Below, in pieces: positions 1 through 3,968 of a stretch of 5,719 nt of DNA; the first letter of the stretch is position 1; each line of letters begins with the position of its first letter. The stretch comes from Paracoccaceae bacterium (GTDB lineage Bacteria; Pseudomonadota; Alphaproteobacteria; Rhodobacterales; Rhodobacteraceae), in the NCBI GenBank assembly GCA_026982275.1, contig JALSHK010000049.1, forward strand, positions 1 to 5,719. The letters run 5' to 3'. Position numbers and translations under genes: made by a program. The notes beneath the pieces were generated by a model. It saw nothing but the letters and a program-made list of their open reading frames with translations, had not been told where the DNA came from and did not search any database.

Positions 1-362
1 TGCTGGAACCCGCGATCATATCGCTGCAACAAGTGTTCAAAAACGTTCAGGTATTCGAGCCGGAGCTTTATAGCCGGATAAGCTCGGCGGGGTCGCTCTG
101 CGTGCGGTTGATCCGAGGCTCCGAAACCTCGGTTTCCACCCATGCTTACGGGCTATCGGTCGATCTGAATATCGACGGGCAGCTTGATGTGCTGGGCGAT
201 AATCGCACCCAGCTCGGCCTGACCATTCTGGCCGAATTTTTCAACAAAGAAGGCTGGTATTGGGGCGCAGGATTTGGGAGAGAAGACAGCATGCATTTTC
301 AGGTATCGCGCGAAAAAATCGAAACATGGCGGCGGCTAGGCCAAATCCCGGAAGGGATGTGA
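1..362 (+). CDS. M15-type zinc peptidase (D-Ala-D-Ala carboxypeptidase / endolysin-like), 3' part
   Basis: This is the C-terminal part of a gene that begins left of the window; the frame is open from base 3 to a TGA at 360-362. The family cuts peptide bonds in peptidoglycan stem peptides using one zinc ion. Visible motifs are S-T-H-A-Y-G-L-S-V-D, the classic SxHxxGxxxD signature with the first zinc His at 141-143 and the zinc Asp at 162-164, followed by GWYWGAGFGREDSMHFQ. The latter matches the WGxxF...D.MHF end of the Peptidase_M15_4 type, with the last zinc His at 294-296. A GTG at 33 could serve as a start, but the open frame continues upstream and the real N-terminus is probably outside the window, so any signal peptide cannot be judged. 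The gene ends 5 nt from the stop of convergent mipZ. It could be a cell-wall carboxypeptidase or a phage-type L-Ala-D-Glu endolysin; the visible part does not decide. Confidence 0.8.
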   Translation, partial: LEPAIISLQQVFKNVQVFEPELYSRISSAGSLCVRLIRGSETSVSTHAYGLSVDLNIDGQLDVLGDNRTQLGLTILAEFFNKEGWYWGAGFGREDSMHFQVSREKIETWRRLGQIPEGM

Positions 363-367
363 AGCCG

Positions 368-1177
368 TTAAAAGGCAATTTGCACATCCGGCAGCTTTAG
401 CGATTTCACCAGCTCGCGCACCTCTTGGCGGGCCGCAATATTTGACAGGCTAAGGCTTAACCGGTTGGTTTTGCGCAGATCCAGCAGCGTTAGCCCGCTT
501 AAAAAAAGCTCGCGAAAGATCACCCGCTCCGAAAACCCCGGCACGATCCGAAAGCCGATCCGCTTGGAAAGATCTTCCAGCGCCTTGCCGACCTTGCGCC
601 GGTTCAGCGCCTGATTATGCGCCATCCGGTTGCGCAGCACCACCCAGTCCACCGGCTTCAGCCCTGCCTTGGCCCGCAATTGTCGCGCCTCCCATACCAG
701 CTCGGAATAAACAGACGGCCCAAGCACCTTGCCGGTTTTGGCATCCATCCGCGCCAGCAGATCAAAATCCACCAGCGAATCATTCATCGGGGTAATCAGC
801 GTATCCGCTACCGAATGCGCCATGCGGGCATAGCGGGTGTCCGAGCCCGGGCAATCGATCAGGATAAAATCACAGCTTTCATCCAGCGTTTCCAGCGCTT
901 GGGCAAAGCGGGTTTCTTCCTCGGCCTGCGCCGCCTCGGTGCTATCCGCATCTGATAACCGCAGCGCAAATTGCCGAGGCATGGAAAGATCACTACCGTC
1001 ACTGGCCGCTGTAGCGGCGCGATTTTCCAGATAGCGAAAAAAGCTCTGCTGGCGTAGATCAAGGTCGATGGCCCCAACGGCCTTTCCCGCCGCCATCAAG
1101 GCTGCGCACAGGTGCATGGCGGTGGTGGACTTGCCGGATCCACCCTTTTCATTTCCCAAAACGATTACATGCGCCAC
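368..1177 (-). CDS. mipZ: Division plane positioning ATPase MipZ (ParA/MinD family)
   Basis: MipZ is a ParA-like ATPase that forms a gradient from ParB at the chromosome origin and inhibits FtsZ polymerisation, placing the Z-ring at mid-cell; this role is established in Caulobacter. The 269-residue product opens MAHVIVLGNEKGGSGKSTT, carrying the deviant Walker A motif KGGSGKST at about residues 11-18. IDLDLRQ follows near residues 37-43 and the Walker B-like FILIDCPG near 104-111. Further family blocks are TPMNDSLVDFD, DWVVLRNR and RVIFRELFLSGLTLLDL. Length and motif order match Caulobacter MipZ (about 270 aa) and separate it from ordinary ParA. A TTG at 1183 would add two residues, but the AAGGAG at 1185-1190 lies only 1 nt from that TTG and 7 nt from the GTG at 1177, so GTG is chosen. 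The gene is apparently monocistronic here and convergent with the M15 gene. I see no hairpin-plus-T terminator between them. Confidence 0.93.
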   Translation of the reverse strand: MAHVIVLGNEKGGSGKSTTAMHLCAALMAAGKAVGAIDLDLRQQSFFRYLENRAATAASDGSDLSMPRQFALRLSDADSTEAAQAEEETRFAQALETLDESCDFILIDCPGSDTRYARMAHSVADTLITPMNDSLVDFDLLARMDAKTGKVLGPSVYSELVWEARQLRAKAGLKPVDWVVLRNRMAHNQALNRRKVGKALEDLSKRIGFRIVPGFSERVIFRELFLSGLTLLDLRKTNRLSLSLSNIAARQEVRELVKSLKLPDVQIAF

Positions 1178-1184
1178 GTGCAAA

Positions 1185-1190
1185 CTCCTT
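1185..1190 (-). promoter_or_regulatory. Ribosome binding site of mipZ (decides the start)
   Basis: On the minus strand AAGGAG sits 7 nt upstream of GTG (1177) but only 1 nt upstream of the in-frame TTG (1183). Normal Shine-Dalgarno spacing therefore favours GTG, which gives the N-terminus MAHVIVLGNEKGG typical of the family. Confidence 0.8.
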
Positions 1191-1205
1191 ACTGAGGCGA
1201 GGTAT

Positions 1206-1211
1206 ACTATA
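1206..1211 (-). promoter_or_regulatory. Probable -10 element of the mipZ promoter
   Basis: Read on the minus strand the hexamer is TATAGT, close to TATAAT. Transcription would start near 1199, giving a short leader of about 22 nt before the GTG start, which fits the strong AAGGAG site. The hexamer 17 nt upstream is TTTCCT, a poor -35, so the promoter may depend on an activator or on a different sigma factor. The 16-bp palindrome at 1245-1260 lies just upstream of the core. Confidence 0.4.
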
Positions 1212-1244
1212 AGCGCGGGAAAAGCTTAAGGAAAGCGGCGAAAA

Positions 1245-1260
1245 TTAGGGTTAACCCTAA
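1245..1260. promoter_or_regulatory. Perfect 16-bp palindrome upstream of mipZ, candidate operator
   Basis: TTAGGGTTAACCCTAA is identical to its own reverse complement over all 16 bases. It is centred about 45 nt upstream of the putative mipZ -10 and about 225 nt upstream of the DUF2235 gene start, so a dimeric regulator bound here would be well placed to act on mipZ. The core GGTTAACC contains TTAACC, the main half-site of the CtrA cell-cycle regulator (TTAACCAT), but the full TTAA-N7-TTAA spacing is absent. Operator function is inference. Confidence 0.35.
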
Positions 1261-1478
1261 AAACTCGGCGACCTCCTCACCGCCGAAACAGCGACAGTAT
1301 CGCCCATATTTTGTGTTGTAATACGCACTTTCATTGAATTCACCATACCCATATGGAAATGCGATGCACATCTGGTAAGGATCGCGGTTACTGTTGCAAT
1401 GGAATTCAACCATTGATAGCGTACAGTCATCTAATCGAAGTCTTGATCAAGGCAATTGCATAACGAAACGGCATAAAA

Positions 1479-2912
1479 ATGGTAAAATCTATCCTTATTT
1501 TTTCTGACGGAACCGGGCAGGTGGGGGGAATGAAGCCAGATCAACGCCTTTCAAATGTTTACAAAATCTATCGCGCGGCACGCCCGGGGCCTGATTCTCC
1601 TATCTCTCCAAATGATCAGGTTACTTTTTATGACCCGGGTTTGGGTTCGGATGAAGTTGGCGGCTGGTCGCTTAAGCGTGTTCAAAAACTGCTGGCCTCC
1701 GCGGTTGGAAGCGGAATAGACGAAAATATTATTGAGTGCTATGAGGCCATCATATCTCACTACCAAGAAGGCGATCGTATTTGCTTATTCGGGTTTAGCC
1801 GGGGCGCTTATACGGTCAGATGTGTTGCAAATGTTATGAACCTATGCGGCGTTCCAACAAAGATGCCAGACGGAAGCGCCATTCCAACCAAAGGCCCAAA
1901 ATTGCGCAAGGTTGCTGAAGATGCCGTAAAATACGTTTATAATCACGGTGCAGGAAAGGACCGCCGCACGTATTTTCATGAACGAGAAACCAAGGCGCAG
2001 CGATTCCGCAATAAGTATCACTCAAATGGCGAAGGAATGGATGGGGAATCCCAAGGCAACGTTCAGCCGGAGTTTATTGGTGTTTTTGATACTGTTGCCG
2101 CGCTGGGGTCTCGTAAAGCGCAATGGCTGGCGGTCATTGCAGGGCTGACCTTGGGAGCGTTCACTGTCAGTGCCTTCGCCTTTGACTGGAGTTGGGGGGT
2201 AACGGCTCCGCTTTCGCTCATATTACTGATTATTTTACGCTGGCTTTATGTAACGGGCAAAAGCCAATGGAAGTATTTCCGTGAGGTGGCGGATGGGCCG
2301 ATAGCATCGTGGCATTTTGCCTCTTGGAACCTGAAAAACTACGACAAATTCCTCGATAATATGGTCCGGTTTGCGCGCCACGCTATTTCGATCGACGAAA
2401 ACAGAAAGAGCTTCCCCCGCGTGGGTTGGGGGCACAAGGAAGACGTGCTTAGAAATGCAGGGTTAAAGCCCGCATGGCTTAAACAGGTGTGGTTTTGTGG
2501 CAATCACTCCGATATTGGTGGCAGCTATTCAGAGCCAGAGTCACGTTTGTCTGATATCTCACTGCAGTGGATGGTTGAGGAGCTTAATGAAGCCATCCCT
2601 GATATCCAAATCAGAACAGAGCTGCTCGTCACCACGCCGAACCCGAACGGCCTTCAGCACGACGAAGTGGTAAGAACCCAAAATATGTGGCCTAAATTTG
2701 TGCCGGATTGGTTGCGTAAAAAGCTGACTTGGAGGTCCACCCGTCGAAAAACCCATGTAGACGCCGCCCTGCATCCATCAGTGTATGATCGTCTGGCCTT
2801 GGCAAGCGTGCCACATCTAAATGACATCCGGCCATACCGCCCTGAAAATCTGCGGCGCCATAGTAAAGCGGGTAAGTATTTTGATGCAGCCAAAAGCGCG
2901 GCACCAAAATAG
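1479..2912 (+). CDS. DUF2235 (Tle1-like) alpha/beta-hydrolase with central membrane hairpin
   Basis: A 477-residue protein of the DUF2235 family, whose best known members are Tle1 phospholipase effectors of type VI secretion. Visible family marks are the N-terminal IFSDGTG (Asp10), the nucleophile elbow GFSRG with Ser107, FDTVAALG (Asp204), GNHSDIGGSY with Asp345, and HPSVYDRL with His432. Ser107-Asp345-His432 is the likely catalytic triad by family analogy. Residues about 217-235 and 240-258 are two hydrophobic stretches split by DWSW, predicted as a membrane hairpin. There is no signal peptide. The ATG at 1479 is the only usable start because an in-frame TAA lies at 1461, and the DGT motif needs this N-terminus; no clear Shine-Dalgarno precedes it. 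The gene ends with tandem TAG-TAA. It has no adjacent VgrG, PAAR, chaperone or immunity gene. The coding sequence is clearly more A+T-rich than fadH, suggesting acquisition. Substrate and target are unknown; the enzyme class is inferred from motifs. Confidence 0.85.
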   Translation: MVKSILIFSDGTGQVGGMKPDQRLSNVYKIYRAARPGPDSPISPNDQVTFYDPGLGSDEVGGWSLKRVQKLLASAVGSGIDENIIECYEAIISHYQEGDRICLFGFSRGAYTVRCVANVMNLCGVPTKMPDGSAIPTKGPKLRKVAEDAVKYVYNHGAGKDRRTYFHERETKAQRFRNKYHSNGEGMDGESQGNVQPEFIGVFDTVAALGSRKAQWLAVIAGLTLGAFTVSAFAFDWSWGVTAPLSLILLIILRWLYVTGKSQWKYFREVADGPIASWHFASWNLKNYDKFLDNMVRFARHAISIDENRKSFPRVGWGHKEDVLRNAGLKPAWLKQVWFCGNHSDIGGSYSEPESRLSDISLQWMVEELNEAIPDIQIRTELLVTTPNPNGLQHDEVVRTQNMWPKFVPDWLRKKLTWRSTRRKTHVDAALHPSVYDRLALASVPHLNDIRPYRPENLRRHSKAGKYFDAAKSAAPK

Positions 2913-2934
2913 TAACCTCAAAAGACTACCTATA

Positions 2935-2970
2935 AAAAAGCCGCCCCAAATGGAGCGGCTTTCTTTTTTT
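2935..2970. terminator. Bidirectional rho-independent terminator between DUF2235 gene and rpmE
   Basis: The arms AAAGCCGC (2937-2944) and GCGGCTTT (2955-2962) form an 8-bp stem that can be extended inward by two C-G pairs past one mismatch, leaving a short loop. A T-rich run CTTTTTTT follows on the plus strand, and the A-run at 2933-2939 gives a T-run on the minus strand. It therefore suits both converging transcripts, the DUF2235 gene ending at 2912 and rpmE ending at 2985. Confidence 0.9.
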
Positions 2971-2984
2971 CGAAAAATCTTGGC

Positions 2985-3206
2985 TTAAAACCCGAGGCCT
3001 TCGTATTTTTTCTTGAACTTGGACACACGGCCGCCGGTATCCAGCAGGCGATGGCCGCCACCGGTCCATGCGGGGTGAACGGTCGGGTCGATATCCAGCA
3101 CCAGCGTTTCGCCGGGCTTGCCATAGGTCGAAAAGGTTTTGTATTCGGTGCCATCGGTCATTTTAACCGTGATCTCGTGGTATTCGGGGTGGATGTCAGT
3201 TTTCAT
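2985..3206 (-). CDS. rpmE: 50S ribosomal protein bL31
   Basis: A 73-residue protein of the large ribosomal subunit, located at the central protuberance where it helps bridge 50S and 30S. Recognisable conserved blocks are MKTDIHPEYH at the start, VKMTDGTEY, LDIDPTVHPAWTGG and the C-terminal GGRVSKFKKKYEG. The sequence has no cysteine, so it is the zinc-independent form without the CxxC pair. Length and the HPAWTGG block fit alphaproteobacterial L31. It is the second gene of an rplS-rpmE operon: its ATG lies 4 nt after the rplS stop codon. Its Shine-Dalgarno AAGGGA (3214-3219, 7-nt spacing) is formed by the last Lys-Gly codons of rplS, which suggests translational coupling. The bidirectional terminator lies 15 nt downstream of the stop. 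Confidence 0.95.
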   Translation of the reverse strand: MKTDIHPEYHEITVKMTDGTEYKTFSTYGKPGETLVLDIDPTVHPAWTGGGHRLLDTGGRVSKFKKKYEGLGF

Positions 3207-3210
3207 CGAT

Positions 3211-3591
3211 TTATCCCTTCTCTTTCAGCGGCTTATAGTTGGTATCCTCGGCAATACGCGCAGATTTGCCACGACGCGCGCGAAGATAATAAAGCTTGGC
3301 GCGACGAACACGGCCACGGCGCACCACGGTGATGCTTTCGATATTTGGCGAGTGGAGCGGGAATACGCGCTCAACGCCTTCGCCAAAGGAGATTTTACGC
3401 ACGGTAAATGCGCCAGCGATGCCGCTGCCGCCTTTGCGCGCGATGCAAACGCCTTCATAATTCTGCACACGAGAGCGGGTGCCTTCGGTCACTTTATAGC
3501 CAACGCGGATGGTGTCACCGGCCTTGAAATCCGGTATATCACTGCCAAGCGCAGCGATCTGCTCGGCTTCGAGCTGTTCAATGATATTCAT
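3211..3591 (-). CDS. rplS: 50S ribosomal protein bL19
   Basis: A 126-residue protein of the large subunit, located at the 30S-50S interface. The sequence MNIIEQLEAEQIAAL, PDFKAGDTIRVGYKVTEG, RVQNYEGVCIARK, FTVRKISFGEGVERVFPLHSP, VVRRGRVRRAKLYYLR and RRGKSARIAE is a full and typical bL19. The frame stays open upstream to a TTG at 3771, but that extension has no family similarity. Two adjacent ATGs exist, at 3594 and 3591. AAAGGA (3598-3603) lies 3 nt from the first and 6 nt from the second, and related proteins begin MN, so 3591 is preferred. It is followed by rpmE after 4 nt. In many bacteria rplS follows rimM-trmD; here its upstream neighbour is divergent fadH, so the gene needs its own promoter and has a long leader with possible regulatory structure. 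Confidence 0.95.
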   Translation of the reverse strand: MNIIEQLEAEQIAALGSDIPDFKAGDTIRVGYKVTEGTRSRVQNYEGVCIARKGGSGIAGAFTVRKISFGEGVERVFPLHSPNIESITVVRRGRVRRAKLYYLRARRGKSARIAEDTNYKPLKEKG

Positions 3592-3597
3592 CATGTT

Positions 3598-3603
3598 TCC
3601 TTT
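3598..3603 (-). promoter_or_regulatory. Ribosome binding site of rplS
   Basis: AAAGGA on the minus strand lies 6 nt before ATG 3591 and 3 nt before ATG 3594, favouring the second ATG. It directly follows a small hairpin (3606-3620), so local folding could affect access to it. Confidence 0.6.
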
Positions 3604-3697
3604 GCTCACCTTTTCGGTGAAGTTGCCTGCGTCCGAGAGCTCTCGGTCTTCCACCGAGTCCGCATAATGCGCTCGCCAGAGGTCGGGACGACATTTA

Positions 3698-3725
3698 TAT
3701 CTAGAACACCAGGCATATTTTCGAA
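3698..3725 (-). promoter_or_regulatory. Candidate proximal rplS promoter
   Basis: On the minus strand TTCGAA (3720-3725) and TAGATA (3698-3703) are separated by 16 nt, giving a weak sigma-70-like match. The overlapping TATAAA at 3694-3699 is another possible -10. It would give a leader of roughly 100 nt containing the competing hairpins but not the 3739-3756 stem. Confidence 0.3.
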
Positions 3726-3843
3726 CCGCGAAACCGTATTGAGGGGAGAACCTCAAGGGCGAAGCGGCCAATATCCCGAGTGGCCCGCTGCCAAACCGGA
3801 TAAACCACGCGAATCGCGCCGCTCCATCAAGTCCGACCCGCGC

Positions 3844-3872
3844 GATATACGTCGATTACCCGCTACATTCAA
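3844..3872 (-). promoter_or_regulatory. Candidate distal rplS promoter
   Basis: On the minus strand TTGAAT (3867-3872), a 17-nt spacer and TATATC (3844-3849) match the sigma-70 consensus at 4 of 6 positions in each hexamer. Transcription would start near 3837, giving a leader of about 245 nt before the rplS ATG. The spacing is ideal, but the position is far from the gene. It and the proximal site may both be used or either may be chance. Confidence 0.35.
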
Positions 3873-3968
3873 GCCCTGCCTGCATGCGCCCGGGTTTTAC
3901 CCTTCGTCAGGGGTGACATTTTGCAGGTAATGGGCAACGATAGGCAAAACCGTTTTGGAGGTCTGTTG

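Larger units (their letters stand above)
1178..1478. other. Intergenic region between divergent mipZ and DUF2235 gene
   Basis: These 301 nt separate two divergently transcribed genes. The left third holds the mipZ ribosome site, probable -10 and the 16-bp palindrome. The rest is A+T-richer, and I see no RNA gene or repeat family in it. A 68-codon minus-strand open frame (1207-1413) has no Shine-Dalgarno sequence, no recognisable domain and overlaps the mipZ promoter, so I do not call it. On the plus strand TTGCAA (1394-1399), 17 nt, TAGCGT (1417-1422) is a weak possible promoter for the DUF2235 gene. A 10-bp palindrome CTTGATCAAG lies at 1442-1451. Confidence 0.5.
3595..3756 (-). promoter_or_regulatory. 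Structured 5' leader of rplS with alternative hairpins
   Basis: Read on the minus strand, four small stems are visible. TTGAGG/CCTCAA (3739-3756) has a 6-nt loop. CTCGGT/ACCGAG (3642-3658) has a 5-nt loop. The palindrome CCGAGAGCTCTCGG (3633-3646) shares its bases 3642-3646 with the previous stem. TCACC/GGTGA (3606-3620) lies next to the ribosome site. In addition TCGGTGGAAG (3648-3657) can pair with CTTCACCGA (3614-3622) through 9 pairs and one bulged G, which would exclude the two local hairpins. Competing folds next to a ribosomal-protein start resemble autogenous control leaders, but no known leader family is recognised and function is inferred. Confidence 0.35.
3592..3968. other. Divergent intergenic region between rplS and fadH
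   Basis: These 377 nt hold no gene I can support. The left half is the rplS leader; the middle holds the two candidate rplS promoters. The right end carries the fadH ribosome site TGGAGG at 3956-3961. For fadH I see only a GTGACA (3913-3918) resembling a -35, with no good -10 at normal spacing. There is no trmD gene and no tRNA. Confidence 0.5.

Noticed and set aside
617..955. Plus-strand open frame inside mipZ
   Set aside because: Antisense to conserved MipZ motifs; no ribosome site or domain.
1207..1413. 68-codon minus-strand open frame upstream of mipZ with a hydrophobic C-terminus
   Set aside because: No Shine-Dalgarno, no known domain, and its end overlaps the probable mipZ -10. Could be revisited if conserved in relatives.
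3719..3728. GGTTCGAAA on the minus strand resembling a tRNA T-loop
   Set aside because: The flanking bases do not pair into a T-stem, and no anticodon or acceptor arm is visible upstream.
3592..3771. N-terminal extension of rplS from TTG 3771, including RPDLW, which recalls the C-terminus of some TrmD proteins
   Set aside because: Only about five residues resemble TrmD and the flanking residues do not; the bL19 start at 3591 has its own ribosome site. Judged a chance open frame over the leader.
3883..3912. ACCC/GGGT hairpin near 3900-3915 and a nine-codon minus-strand ORF starting at 3885
   Set aside because: The stem is 4-5 bp without a T-run, and the mini-ORF lies upstream of both candidate rplS promoters; neither has supporting context.
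3139..3930. 263-codon plus-strand open frame across rplS and its leader
   Set aside because: It lies antisense to rpmE and rplS, has no recognisable domain, and the minus strand clearly encodes bL19; a shadow frame.
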